A stretch of 64,000 nt of DNA from Egibacteraceae bacterium (GCA_030447925.1 JAUJNX010000005.1:124001-188000), one strand, 5' to 3'; shown: positions 31,795 to 40,534, numbered from the stretch's first letter. Translations and numbers: made by a program. The notes: a model not told the origin generated them from the letters alone.

Positions 31795-33012
31795 ATGATC
31801 GGGCGGGTGGTGCGGCGCGTCGCGGGCGGGGTCTCGGCGACCGACGCCGTCATCGCCGCGGTGTTCTGCGTCCTGGAGCTGTGGCAGACCGCGGCGCTCG
31901 GCAACCCGGCGCTGGTGGGCGAGGTCGCGGAGCGCTTCCGCGCCGTCGGTGCGCCCGAGGTCGTGCTGCTCGTCGCGATCCACGTGCCGCTGCTGTGGCG
32001 CCAGCGGGCGCCGCTGACGGTGCTGGTGCTCTCCTCCGTCGCGTTCTTCTTCGCCAGCTACGGGCTGGACCTCGGCCTGGCCGGGTGGGGGATGCTCGCC
32101 GCGCTCTTCGAGTTCGCCGCGCGGGCGGACCGGCGCTCCTCGCTGCTGGCGCTGGCGCTGCTGGTGATCGGGTTCCTCGTCGCGGTCGCCGTCCAGCCGG
32201 GCGAGGACCGCTCCCCCTACGGGACGTTCGCCGGGTCGCTGTACCTGACCCTGGTCGCGGTCACGCCGTGGGCGATGGGCTACTGGACGCGGTGGCGCCG
32301 GGCGCGCGCCCGCGGCGAGGAGCTCCGCCACGCGGCCGACGCCGAGCAGGCCGTCGCGCACGAGCGGGCGCGGGTCGCGCGCGAGTTGCACGACATCCTG
32401 GCCCACAGCCTCAGCGTCATGGTCGTCCAGGCGGCGGGCGCGCGCGAGGTCCTGCCCGTCGCCCCCGACCGCGCGTCCGAGGCGCTGGCCCAGATCGAGG
32501 TCACGGGCCGCCAGGGCCTCGTCGAGGTCCGCCGCCTGCTCGGCCTGCTGCGCGGGAGCGGCGAGGGCGAGGCGGGCCGCACCCCGCAGCCGGGGCTCGA
32601 CGACATCGGCGACCTGGTCGCCCAGGTCCGCGACGCCGGCCTCGTGGTGCACGTGGCGCTGGCGGGCGAGCGCCGCCCCCTGGACCCCAGCGTCGACCTG
32701 TCCGCGTACCGCATCGTCCAGGAGGCGCTCACCAACGTGCTGAAGCACGCCGGACCCGCGACCGTGGGGGTGCTGCTGGACTACCGCGAGCTGGGGGCGC
32801 TGCGCCTGGAGATCGTCGACGACGGCCGCGGCGCGGCCGGGCGGGACGACCAGGAGGCGCAGCGGCCCGAGGGGGGCAACGGCCTGCTGGGCATGCGCGA
32901 GCGCGCCCTGCTGGTCGGCGGGCAGCTGGAGGCCGGCCCCCGGCCCGAGGGCGGGTACCGCGTCGTGGCGACGCTGCCCTTCGCGGCCACCTCGCCGGTC
33001 CCCGTCGCGTGA
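31795..33012 (+). CDS. NarL-type sensor histidine kinase
   Basis: 405 residues. Four to five N-terminal membrane helices (~15-165) with short loops and no large sensor domain, then a HisKA_3 dimerisation domain with the H-box ARELHDILAHSLSVMVVQAAG (His ~199) and a HATPase domain: YRIVQEALTNVLKHAG (N-box), LEIVDDGRGAAG (G1) and GNGLLGMRERALLVGG (G2). This is the DesK/LiaS-like class that usually senses membrane state. The stop overlaps the response regulator GTG. Signal and regulon unknown. Leaderless promoter. Confidence 0.9.
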   Translation: MIGRVVRRVAGGVSATDAVIAAVFCVLELWQTAALGNPALVGEVAERFRAVGAPEVVLLVAIHVPLLWRQRAPLTVLVLSSVAFFFASYGLDLGLAGWGMLAALFEFAARADRRSSLLALALLVIGFLVAVAVQPGEDRSPYGTFAGSLYLTLVAVTPWAMGYWTRWRRARARGEELRHAADAEQAVAHERARVARELHDILAHSLSVMVVQAAGAREVLPVAPDRASEALAQIEVTGRQGLVEVRRLLGLLRGSGEGEAGRTPQPGLDDIGDLVAQVRDAGLVVHVALAGERRPLDPSVDLSAYRIVQEALTNVLKHAGPATVGVLLDYRELGALRLEIVDDGRGAAGRDDQEAQRPEGGNGLLGMRERALLVGGQLEAGPRPEGGYRVVATLPFAATSPVPVA

Positions 33013-33671
33013 CCATCCGCGTCCTGCTGGTCGACGACCAGGCGCTCGTGCGGGCGGGCTTCGCCATGATCCTGTCCGCCGCCGACGACCTCGAGGTGGT
33101 GGGGGAGGCCGCCGACGGCCAGGAGGCGATCCTGGCCGCCCGCCGGACCCGGCCCGACGTCGTGCTCATGGACATCCGCATGCCGCGCATGGACGGCATC
33201 GAGGCGACCCGGGCGCTGGTGGCCCTTCCGGCGACGCCGCGGGTGCTGATCCTCACCACCTACTCGCTGGACGAGTACGTGTACGCCGCGCTGCGGGCGG
33301 GGGCCAGCGGCTTCCTGCTGAAGGACGCCCCGCCGGAGGAGCTGCGCCGCGCGGTGCGCGTCATCGCCGCCGGTGACGCGCTGCTGAGCCCGTCGGTGAC
33401 CCGCCGGCTGCTGTCGGACTTCGCCCGCGGCGTGGAGCCCGAGCCCGCCGACGCCACCGACCTGGAGGTGCTGACCGGGCGCGAGCGCGAGGTCCTCACC
33501 CTGGTCGCCGAGGGCCTGTCCAACGGCGAGATCGCCGACCGGCTGGTCGTCGGTGAGGCCACGGTCAAGACCCACGTCGGGCACATCTTCGCCAAGCTGG
33601 GGCTCCGCGACCGCGTGCAGGCGGTCGTCATCGCCTACCGCACGGGCCTGGTCCGCCCGCCCCGTGCCTGA
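33009..33671 (+). CDS. NarL/LuxR-family response regulator
   Basis: 220 residues, GTG overlapping the kinase stop. Receiver domain ~1-125 with acidic pocket VDDQ (Asp9/Asp10), phosphoacceptor Asp55 in VVLMDIRMPRMDG, Thr in LTTYS and Lys in FLLKDAP. LuxR-type helix-turn-helix ~150-215: LTGREREVLTLVAEGLSNGE and ATVKTHVGHIFAKLGLRDRVQ. It forms a cognate pair with the upstream membrane kinase. No separate promoter is apparent. Targets unknown; the adjacent HEXXH lipoprotein gene is a candidate by position only. Confidence 0.93.
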   Translation: MTIRVLLVDDQALVRAGFAMILSAADDLEVVGEAADGQEAILAARRTRPDVVLMDIRMPRMDGIEATRALVALPATPRVLILTTYSLDEYVYAALRAGASGFLLKDAPPEELRRAVRVIAAGDALLSPSVTRRLLSDFARGVEPEPADATDLEVLTGREREVLTLVAEGLSNGEIADRLVVGEATVKTHVGHIFAKLGLRDRVQAVVIAYRTGLVRPPRA

Positions 33672-33725
33672 GCCCCGCACCGGAGTCCCCGTGGTCGCGT
33701 CCCCCGCCGTCCGCCGCCCGCGCGG

Positions 33726-35033
33726 GTGCTGGCGGCCTGCTCGGCGCCGGCGGCGCCCGGCGTCGCGCGCCCCGCCGCCCCGACGCCGGCGGTCACCGCC
33801 GTGCCGGCGCCCGCCACCTCTCCGACGGCGCCGGCCGGCGCCACACCCGTGCCCACGATCGCCGCGGTCGAGGACATCGCCACCGAGGTCGCCGCGCTGC
33901 GCCGGCTGGACACCGGCGGCCCGGTCGCCGCCCGGGTGGTCTCCGACGCGGAGCTGGGCGACGTCCTGGTGCGCCTGGAGGAGGCCGCGGCCGAGGAGGG
34001 GGTCCTGCCCGACGACGACGCGGAGCGCCTCCTGGCCGCGCTGCGCCTGCTCCCGCCCGACGCCGACCTCGGCGCGCTGCGCGAGACCGTTCTGCGCCAG
34101 GGCGTCGCGGGGGTCTACGTCCCCGCCGACGACGTGCTCTACGTCGCCTCGTCCGCCGCCGACCTGACCCCGTCGAGCGAGGTCACCGCGGCCCACGAGG
34201 TCGTGCACGCGCTCCAGGACCGCGCGTTCGACCTGGAGCGGCCCGGCGACGAGCTGCTGGACGCCGACGCCGACGCCGCCCTCGCCTTCACCGCGGTCGC
34301 CGAGGGCGACGCGATCGCGCTCCAGGAGGCGTGGTCCCAGGCCCACCAGTCGGCCGAGGAGCAGCAGCGCCGCCGCACCGAGGAGCAGTCCCAGGCCGGC
34401 GGCGCCGCGGCCGTCATCGCCGAGCTGCCCCCCTACCTGCTGGACAGCCTGTCGTTCCCGTACTCCGAGGGCGCGCGCTTCGTCGCGGCCCTGCGCGAGT
34501 CCGGCGGCGACGCCGCCGTGGCCGCCGCCCTGCGCGACCCGCCGCGGACGACCGCGGAGATCGTCGTCCCCCAGCGCCACCTCGACGGCTTCACCGCGGT
34601 CGAGCTGCCCGTCCCGCCCGCCCCGGCGGGCTGGGAGGAGCTGGACACCGACACCTTCGGCGTCTTCGACCTCGCCTGGATCGCCACGCCCGCCGACGGC
34701 CCCGCGCGGGTCCAGGGCGTCCTGGCCGCGCGCGCGGAGCTGGCGCGGTCCTGGCAGGGCGGGCGCATCGGCGCCTGGACCCGCGGCGAGGACGTGGCGG
34801 TGGGGGCGGTGGTGCGCATGGGCTCGGCGCAGGACGGCGCCGCCCTCTGCGCCGACGTCCGCGCCTGGTACGAGGTCCAGGCCGGCGGCATGCCCGTGGG
34901 CGGCGGCGAGGCCACGACGGTCCTGGCCGGCGACCGCGACGTGCTCGCCCTGGCCTGCGACGGCGCCGACGTCCGCCTGGGCCTGGCGCCGGACGCCGCG
35001 ACGGCGACGGGCCTCACCGCCGTAGCGGGCTGA
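33726..35033 (+). CDS. HEXXH-motif putative metallopeptidase lipoprotein
   Basis: About 435 residues from GTG 33726 (start uncertain). A lipobox-like VLAAC follows directly, but the usual hydrophobic signal segment upstream is missing in every frame, so the 5' end may be misassembled. An Ala/Pro-rich linker leads to a domain with AAHEVVHALQDRAFDLERPGDEL, carrying HEXXH and a downstream acidic residue as in zinc peptidases, followed by an Ala-rich helical region (EGDAIALQEAW) and a C-terminal beta domain. Similar secreted proteins with HExxHALQD exist in actinobacteria and Chloroflexi and are uncharacterised. Activity is inferred from the motif only. Confidence 0.65.
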   Translation: MLAACSAPAAPGVARPAAPTPAVTAVPAPATSPTAPAGATPVPTIAAVEDIATEVAALRRLDTGGPVAARVVSDAELGDVLVRLEEAAAEEGVLPDDDAERLLAALRLLPPDADLGALRETVLRQGVAGVYVPADDVLYVASSAADLTPSSEVTAAHEVVHALQDRAFDLERPGDELLDADADAALAFTAVAEGDAIALQEAWSQAHQSAEEQQRRRTEEQSQAGGAAAVIAELPPYLLDSLSFPYSEGARFVAALRESGGDAAVAAALRDPPRTTAEIVVPQRHLDGFTAVELPVPPAPAGWEELDTDTFGVFDLAWIATPADGPARVQGVLAARAELARSWQGGRIGAWTRGEDVAVGAVVRMGSAQDGAALCADVRAWYEVQAGGMPVGGGEATTVLAGDRDVLALACDGADVRLGLAPDAATATGLTAVAG

Positions 35034-35045
35034 GGGGCCGCCACG

Positions 35046-35057
35046 TACCCTTGTGAA
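35046..35057 (+). promoter_or_regulatory. -10 box and Rex half-operator upstream of rex
   Basis: TACCCT (35046-35051) overlaps TTGTGAA (35051-35057), the half-site of the Rex operator (family consensus TTGTGAA-N4-TTCACAA). The second half is not recognisable, so binding would be weak or depend on one strong half. Fits negative autoregulation by Rex. The predicted transcription start lies downstream of the first in-frame GTG, which supports the later start at 35089. Confidence 0.5.
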
Positions 35058-35088
35058 AGGGCTGGTGCGATCAGGGGGGTGCGGGTTC

Positions 35089-35796
35089 GTGGCGTCGCGG
35101 CAGATCCCGGAGGCGACGGTGGCGCGGCTGCCGGTCTACCTGCGCGCGCTGGTGGACATGGCCGAGCGCGGCACCCACACCGTGTCCAGCGACGCGCTCG
35201 CGGCAGCGGCCGGGGTCAACTCGGCCAAGATCCGCAAGGACTTCTCCTACCTGGGGTCCTACGGCACCCGGGGGGTCGGCTACGACGTCGACTACCTGAT
35301 CCACCAGATCAGCCGCGAGCTCGGCCTGACCCAGGACTGGTCGGTCGTGATCGTCGGGATCGGCAACCTCGGCCACGCGCTGGCCAACTACGGCGGGTTC
35401 GCGGAGCGCGGGTTCCGCATCGCCGCGCTGCTGGACACCGACGACGGCAAGGTCGGCGAGATCGTCGCGGGCCTGGAGGTCGGCCACGTCGACGACGTCG
35501 AGCGCTGGGTGAAGGAGGAGGACATCTCCATCGGTATCCTGGCGGTGCCCGCCGCGGTCGCCCAGGACGTCGCCGACCGGCTCTGCGCCAGCGGCATCAC
35601 CTCGATCCTCAACTTCACCCCGCGCGTGCTCACCGTCCCGGAGGGTGTGACCGTGCGCAAGGTCGACCTGTCGATCGAGCTGCAGATCCTGTCCTTCTAC
35701 GAGCAGCGCCGGGTGGCCGAGGAGTCGGTGCGGGTGGGCACCGCCCGCCGGCGCCTCGACGCGGTCGACCCGCCCGTCCCGCCGCCCGGCCCCTGA
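35089..35796 (+). CDS. rex: Redox-sensing transcriptional repressor Rex
   Basis: 235 residues from GTG 35089, chosen because AGGGGGG lies ahead of it and earlier in-frame GTGs fall before or at the predicted transcript start. N-terminal winged helix (PEATVARLPVYLRALVDMAERG, VNSAKIRKDFSYLGSYGTRGVGY), then a Rossmann domain with VVIVGIGNLGHALANYGGF for NADH, FRIAALLDTDDGKVG and the swapped C-terminal helix (VDLSIELQILSFYEQRR). Rex represses respiratory and other genes until NADH rises. It is directly followed by the siroheme gene and hemA, as in streptomycetes. Confidence 0.95.
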   Translation: MASRQIPEATVARLPVYLRALVDMAERGTHTVSSDALAAAAGVNSAKIRKDFSYLGSYGTRGVGYDVDYLIHQISRELGLTQDWSVVIVGIGNLGHALANYGGFAERGFRIAALLDTDDGKVGEIVAGLEVGHVDDVERWVKEEDISIGILAVPAAVAQDVADRLCASGITSILNFTPRVLTVPEGVTVRKVDLSIELQILSFYEQRRVAEESVRVGTARRRLDAVDPPVPPPGP

Positions 35797-35797
35797 G

Positions 35798-36436
35798 GTG
35801 ACGCTGCCGCTCAGCGTCCGGCTCGCCGGCCTGCCGGTCGTCGGCGTGGGCGGCGGGGCGGTGGCCGCCGCCAAGCTGCGCCCGATGGTCGAGGGCGGGG
35901 CGGACGTGACCGTGGTCGCGCCCGACGCCGTGCCCGACCTCGCCGAGGACCCGCGCGTCACCTGGCTGCGCCGCGGCTGGGCGCCCGCCGACCTCGACGG
36001 CGCGCTGCTGGTGGTGGCGGGGACGGCCGACCCGGGGGTCAACGCCGCCGTGGTGGCCGCCGCCACCGCGCGCGGGACGCTCAGCGTGCGCGTGGACGGC
36101 GAGGGCGACGGCACCGCCGACGTCGCCGCCGCCGTGCGCCGCGGGCCGCTCACCATCGCGGTGTCCACGGGCGGGGCGGGACCCGCCCTGTCGGCGCACC
36201 TGCGCGCCCGCTTGGAGGAGGACTACGGCCCGGAGTGGGGGGAGCTGGCGGCGCTCTACGGGGAGCTGCGGCGCGATCCCGATGTACGCGCGGCCCTGTC
36301 CCGCTGCTCCCCTGAGCAGCGCCGCCGCCGTTGGCGGGCCATTCCGGTCACCGATATCCTGAGACTCATTCGCAGTGGTCGACGGGTCGAAGCGAAACGA
36401 GTTGTCTCCGCGTGCCTGTCCTCGTCCTCGGACTGA
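35798..36436 (+). CDS. Precorrin-2 dehydrogenase (CysG N-terminal/SirC-like)
   Basis: 212 residues, GTG two bases after the rex stop. NAD-dependent oxidation of precorrin-2 to sirohydrochlorin. Motifs: LPLSVRLAGLPVVGVGGGAVAAAKLRPMVEGGADVTVVAP (shown in part), VRRGPLTIAVSTGGAGPALSAHLRARLEEDYGPEW and a short C-terminal helical part. It provides siroheme together with the CobA domain encoded at 38618. The 3' end overlaps the start of hemA by 25 bases and contains the hemA promoter, so heme and siroheme branches can be transcribed separately. Confidence 0.85.
   Translation: MTLPLSVRLAGLPVVGVGGGAVAAAKLRPMVEGGADVTVVAPDAVPDLAEDPRVTWLRRGWAPADLDGALLVVAGTADPGVNAAVVAAATARGTLSVRVDGEGDGTADVAAAVRRGPLTIAVSTGGAGPALSAHLRARLEEDYGPEWGELAALYGELRRDPDVRAALSRCSPEQRRRRWRAIPVTDILRLIRSGRRVEAKRVVSACLSSSSD
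36331..36360 (+). promoter_or_regulatory. hemA promoter inside the preceding gene
   Basis: TTGGCG (36331-36336), 18 bases, TATCCT (36355-36360). It lies within the last 105 bases of the precorrin-2 dehydrogenase gene and would give a ~45-base leader before GTG 36412. Confidence 0.55.
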
Positions 36437-37701
36437 ACTACAAGACGGCACCGGTCGCCCTGCTGGAGCGGCTGGCCGTCCCCCCGGACCTCCTCGAGAA
36501 GGCGCTCGCCGACCTCACCGGCCGTGAGCACGTGACCGAGGCGGCCGTGCTGTCGACGTGCAACCGCGTCGAGGTCTACGCCAACGTCACCCGCTACCAC
36601 GGGGGCATGGCCGACCTGCGCAACTTCCTGGCCGAGTGGGCCGGGGTCCCGATCGAGGACATCGCCGACCGCGCCTACGACCACTTCGACGACCGCGCCG
36701 CGGCGCACCTGTTCGCGGTCACGTCGGGCCTGGACTCGATGGTCGTCGGCGAGCGCGAGATCGCCGCCCAGGTGAAGCAGGCCTTCGCCGACGCCGAGCG
36801 CGAGCGCTCGGTGGGCCGCCTGCTCCAGGCGATGTTCCGCCAGGCCCTGCGGGTGGGCCGCCGCGTGCGCGCGGAGACCGGGCTGGAGCGGGGCGCGTCG
36901 TCGATGGTCGAGGTCGCGCTCGGGGCCGCCGACCGCATCGTCAGCGGGCTGGGCGGGCGCACCGTCCTGCTGGTCGGCGCCGGGAAGATGGGCCAGCTCG
37001 CCGGGCTGCGCCTGCTCGGCGTCGCCGGGCGGATCCTGGTCGCCAACCGCACCCGCGACCGGGCGGAACGCCTGGCAGCGCGCGTCGACGGCGAGGTCGT
37101 CGACCTCGACGACCTGCGCACCGGGCTGGACGCCGCCGACGTGGTGCTGTCCTGCACCGGCGCGTCGACGCCGGTGATCACCCGCGAGGACGCGGAGGCG
37201 GCGCTGCCGGGCCGGGCGGGGCGCCCGCTCGTGCTGCTCGACATCGCCGTCCCCCGCGACGTGGACCCGGTCTGCGCGACGCTGCCCGGCGTCACCGTCC
37301 TGGACGTCGACGCCATCCGCGCGCTGACCGACACCGGCGCGACGGGCGAGCTGGTCGCCCGCGCGCGCGCCATGGTCGAGGACGAGGCGCGGACGTTCGC
37401 GTCCTGGACCCGCTCGGTGCGCGTCGAGCCCACCATCGCGGCGCTGCGCGCCCGCGCCGAGGCCGTCCGGGTCGCCGAGACCGCCCGCCTGGGCTCCCGG
37501 CTGGCGTCCCTGGACGACCGCCAGCGCGCCGCGGTCGAGGCGCTCACGCGCGGCATCGTGTCGACGCTCCTGCACGACCCCTCCGTCAACCTCAAGCGCA
37601 TCGCGGACACCCGCAGCGGTGACCCCTACGCCCATGCCCTGCGCGAGCTGTTCGACCTGCCCACCCCGGGGCAGGACCCCGGCGCCTCGGAGGCGCCGTG
37701 A
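36412..37701 (+). CDS. hemA: Glutamyl-tRNA reductase
   Basis: 429 residues from GTG 36412, where the conserved N-terminus VPVLVLGLNYKTAPVALLERLAV begins. First committed step of C5-pathway heme synthesis: NADPH reduction of glutamyl-tRNA to glutamate-1-semialdehyde. Catalytic Cys in EAAVLSTCNRVEVYANV; substrate recognition and linker HLFAVTSGLDSMVVGE; NADPH domain VLLVGAGKMGQLAGLRLLG, VANRTRDRAERLA; C-terminal dimerisation helix (NLKRIADTR). The last codons form a hairpin that contains the hemC ribosome-binding site. Confidence 0.95.
   Translation: MPVLVLGLNYKTAPVALLERLAVPPDLLEKALADLTGREHVTEAAVLSTCNRVEVYANVTRYHGGMADLRNFLAEWAGVPIEDIADRAYDHFDDRAAAHLFAVTSGLDSMVVGEREIAAQVKQAFADAERERSVGRLLQAMFRQALRVGRRVRAETGLERGASSMVEVALGAADRIVSGLGGRTVLLVGAGKMGQLAGLRLLGVAGRILVANRTRDRAERLAARVDGEVVDLDDLRTGLDAADVVLSCTGASTPVITREDAEAALPGRAGRPLVLLDIAVPRDVDPVCATLPGVTVLDVDAIRALTDTGATGELVARARAMVEDEARTFASWTRSVRVEPTIAALRARAEAVRVAETARLGSRLASLDDRQRAAVEALTRGIVSTLLHDPSVNLKRIADTRSGDPYAHALRELFDLPTPGQDPGASEAP
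37680..37698 (+). promoter_or_regulatory. Hairpin over the hemC ribosome-binding site
   Basis: CGGCGCC and GGCGCCG pair around TCGGA at the end of hemA. The hemC Shine-Dalgarno GGAGG (37689-37693) and the first base of its GTG lie in the loop and 3' arm, so hemC translation probably depends on ribosomes finishing hemA. Confidence 0.45.
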
Positions 37702-38621
37702 CCCTGCGCATCGCGACGCGCCGCTCCGCGCTGGCGCGGGCGCAGGCGTACCAGACGGGCCGGCTGCTCGAGCTGCGCACGGGCCGCCCGTTCGAGCTGG
37801 TGCCAATGGCCACGTCGGGCGACCTGCACAAGGACGTGCCCATCGGCGAGGTCGACGTGAAGGGCATGTTCGTCGACACGCTGCGCCGCGCGGTGCGCGA
37901 CGGCGACTGCGACCTGGCCGTGCACAGCTACAAGGACCTGCCGACCGACCCCGTGCCGGGGCTGGTCATCGGGGCGGTGCCCGACCGCGCCGACCCGCGC
38001 GACGTGCTCGTCACCCGTGACGGGCGGTCGCTGGCGATGCTCGACCCGATCGCGACCGTGGGGACGTCCAGCGAGCGCCGCCGGCTCCAGCTCCTGCGCG
38101 CCAAGCCGGGGCTCCAGGTGCTGCCCCTGCGCGGCAACCTCGACACCCGGCTGCGCAAGGTCGCCGACCGCGAGTACGACGCCATCGTCGTCGCGCTGGC
38201 GGGGCTGCAGCGGCTGTACGTGCCGGAGTCCGCGGGCGGCGTCGGGGCGCTGGGCCTGCCGCTGACCGCCGCGCCGCTGGAGCCGGGCGAGCTGCTGTCC
38301 GCGCCCGCGCAGGGCGCGCTGGCGCTGGAGTGCCGCGAGGGCGACGAGGACGCGCTGCTGGCCTGCAAGGCCGTGCACTCCGCGCCCACCGAGCGCATGG
38401 TCCGCGCCGAGCGGGCGCTGCTGGCCGCCGTGGGCGGGGCTGCCTCGCCGCGGTCGGGGCGCTGGCCACGGTCACCGCCGCCGGCGCCCTGGAGCTGGCC
38501 GCCATGGTCGGGGACCCGGCCCGCCGCCGGGTGGTGCGCGGGACCCGCCAGGCCCTACGGCGATCCCGAGGCGCTGGGCCGCGCCCTCGCCGAGGACCTG
38601 ACGGGCCAGCTCGCCGCATGA
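37698..38621 (+). CDS. hemC: Hydroxymethylbilane synthase, with a 39-codon out-of-frame segment
   Basis: Porphobilinogen deaminase, ~307 residues, GTG start overlapping the hemA stop. Domains 1 and 2 are normal: LRIATRRSALARAQAYQTGRL, LAVHSYKDLPTDP, VGTSSERRRLQLLRAKPGL, LPLRGNLDTRLRKV, PAQGALALECR. After LLAAVGG a base is missing in GGGG at 38436-38439; the correct frame continues GCLAAVGALATVTAAGALEL (with the dipyrromethane-binding Cys in GGGC) until CCC at 38553-38555, where two bases are missing and the frame returns to PYGDPEALGRALAEDL. The two gaps compensate, so the ORF stays open but domain 3 is scrambled as written. An essential gene; sequence error is most likely. Confidence 0.9.
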   Translation: MTLRIATRRSALARAQAYQTGRLLELRTGRPFELVPMATSGDLHKDVPIGEVDVKGMFVDTLRRAVRDGDCDLAVHSYKDLPTDPVPGLVIGAVPDRADPRDVLVTRDGRSLAMLDPIATVGTSSERRRLQLLRAKPGLQVLPLRGNLDTRLRKVADREYDAIVVALAGLQRLYVPESAGGVGALGLPLTAAPLEPGELLSAPAQGALALECREGDEDALLACKAVHSAPTERMVRAERALLAAVGGAASPRSGRWPRSPPPAPWSWPPWSGTRPAAGWCAGPARPYGDPEALGRALAEDLTGQLAA

Positions 38622-40297
38622 CCGCCACCCCGACGCCCGCCGGTGACGGTGGGCACCCGCCGCGCGCCCGCCGCCCCGCCGCGACGCCCTGGGCCGCCGC
38701 CGAGGTCTTCGCCGGTCCCGCGGCGGCGCCCGGCACGGTCGCGCTGGTCGGCGGGGGACCGGGGGACCCCGGCCTGGTCGGGCTGCGCGCCGCCCGGCTG
38801 CTGTCCACCGCGACCGTCGTCGCCCACGACCGGCTGTCCCCGCCCGAGGTGCTCGCCCTGGTGCCCGACGGCGCGGAGGTCGTGGACGTCGGCAAGCTGC
38901 CCGACCGCCACCCCTGTCCCAGGACGAGATCAACGCGCTGCTGGTCGACCGCGCCCGCGCCGGCCACGCGGTCGTCCGCTTCAAGGGCGGGGACCCGTTC
39001 GTGCTGGGCCGCGGGTCGGAGGAGGCCCAGGCGTGCCGGGCCGCCGGGGTCCCCTTCGAGGTCGTCCCGGCCGTCACCTCCGCCATCGCCGCCCCCGCCT
39101 ACGCGGGCATCCCCGTGACCCACCGCGCGGTCGCACCCGCGTTCGCCGTCGTCACCGGCCACGAGGACCCGACCAAGGACGCGACCCAGGTGGACTGGGC
39201 GGCGCTGGCCCGCTTCCCCGGGACGCTGGTCCTGCTCATGGCCGTCGGGCGCATCGGCGACATCGCCGCGGCCCTGGTCGCCGCCGGCAAGGACCCGGCG
39301 ACGCCGGTCGCGATGGTCCGCTGGGGCACGACGCCCCGCCAGGAGACCCTGGCCGCCACCCTCGCCGACGTCGGTGAGCAGGTCGCGCGGACCGGCTTCG
39401 GGTCGCCCGCGGTCACCGTCGTCGGCCAGGTGGCGGCCCTGCGCGACGAGCTGGCCTGGTTCGACCGCCGGCCCCTGTCGGGGGTGTCGGTGCTCGTGCC
39501 GCGCACCCGCCACCAGGCCGGCGAGCTGTCGGCGCGCCTGCGCGCCCTGGGCGCCGACCCGGTCGAGGCCGCGACCATCGCCGTGGAGCCCCCGCGCGCC
39601 CCCGACGACCTGCGCGCGCGCCTGCGCGCCATGGCCGGCGGCGCCCACGACTGGGTGGCGTTCACCTCCGCCAACGCCGTGGAGGCGGCCAGCGGGGCGC
39701 TGGCCGACCTGGGTCTGGACGCCCGCGCCTACGCCCGCGTCCGCATCGCCGCGGTCGGGCCGGGCACGGCGGAGGCCCTGGCCGCCGCAGGGCTGACCCC
39801 CGACCTGGTCCCGGCCCGGGCGACCACCCGCGACCTGGCCGCGGCGCTCCTCGCAGCCGCCGGTCCCGGGCAGGCCCCCGGGTGCTGCTCCCGCGCGCCG
39901 ACATCGCCACCCCCGCCCTCACCGACGCGCTGGCCGCGGCCGGGTGGGACACCGACGAGGTCGAGGCCTACCGCACCGTGCCGGTCGACGACCTGCCTGC
40001 GGACGTCCGCCGCCGGCTGGAGCGCGGCGAGGTCGACATCGTCGCCCTGGCGTCGTCGTCGACGGCCCGCAACCTCGTCGGCCTGCTCGGCGGCCCCCGC
40101 ACCCGGCGGTCCGGATCGCCTCGATCGGCCCGGTCACGTCGGCGACCTGCCGTGAGCTGGGGCTGCGCGTGGACGCCGAGGCGGTTGCGCACGATCTCGA
40201 CGGATTGGTCGGTGCCGTGCTGCGCTGTGCGGAAGCGCCTGCAGTACAGGGTGCCCACGGCCGATTGGACAGGTCCGCCGAGCCTCTACTACCGTAG
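38618..40297 (+). CDS. Uroporphyrinogen-III C-methyltransferase/synthase fusion (CobA-HemD) with three frameshifts
   Basis: ATG overlaps the hemC stop. The N-terminal half is the SAM-dependent methyltransferase (TVALVGGGPGDPGLVGLRAARLL; VVRFKGGDPFVLGRGSEE; GIPVTHRAVAPAFAVVTGHED); the C-terminal half is uroporphyrinogen-III synthase (GVSVLVPRTRHQAGELSARL; WVAFTSANAVEAASGAL; DIVALASSSTARNLVGLLGG). Single C residues are missing from runs at 38911-38914, 39875-39879 and 40094-40098; restoring them gives a continuous ~560-residue protein ending RSAEPLLP at TAG 40295-40297. The fusion closes the ring to uroporphyrinogen III and branches to siroheme. Same arrangement as the actinobacterial cobA/hemD gene at Rv0511. 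The breaks look like sequence errors. Confidence 0.88.
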
Positions 40298-40316
40298 TAG
40301 GGGCTAGTGTCTAGCC
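40286..40316. promoter_or_regulatory. Two adjacent palindromes at the hemD-lipoprotein junction
   Basis: CTACTAC-C-GTAGTAG (40286-40300) spans the cobA-hemD stop codon and is followed by GGCTAG-TGT-CTAGCC (40302-40316). TAGTGT (40305-40310) inside the second could be a -10 box. The pair could be an operator or a weak terminator; the CTAG core recalls the GCTAGC elements at 265-280. Confidence 0.5.
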
Positions 40317-40350
40317 GCACAAAGCCAACCCCTGCAGGGAAGGAATACCC

Positions 40351-40452
40351 ATGCGCCGCAAGCTCATCGCTGCTGCACTCACCGCCCTCCTCGCCTTTGG
40401 CGCGGTCGCCTGCTCCTCGGGCACCGGTGAGGGCACGGAGGAGGAGTCCTAG
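40351..40452 (+). CDS. 33-residue lipoprotein
   Basis: ATG 40351 with GGAAGGAA upstream. Signal peptide MRRKLIAAALTALLAFGAVA followed by the lipobox Cys and an acidic mature part of only 14 residues (CSSGTGEGTEEES). Type II signal peptidase would leave a tiny acylated acidic peptide on the outer face of the membrane. It has a local AT content higher than its neighbours and two palindromes upstream. It may be an entericidin-like small lipoprotein; no family is assigned. Confidence 0.7.
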   Translation: MRRKLIAAALTALLAFGAVACSSGTGEGTEEES

Positions 40453-40534
40453 GGCAGCTGCCCCGGGTTCTCCCGACGGCCCCGCCACGCTAGCCGATCA
40501 GGCTGCGGGCGGGGCCGTCGTCGTCCCCCCTCGC

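Noticed and set aside
37698..38621. hemC and cobA-hemD as true pseudogenes
   Set aside because: All other heme genes and two heme-dependent complexes are intact, and the repairs are single C/G additions in runs, so sequence error is more likely.
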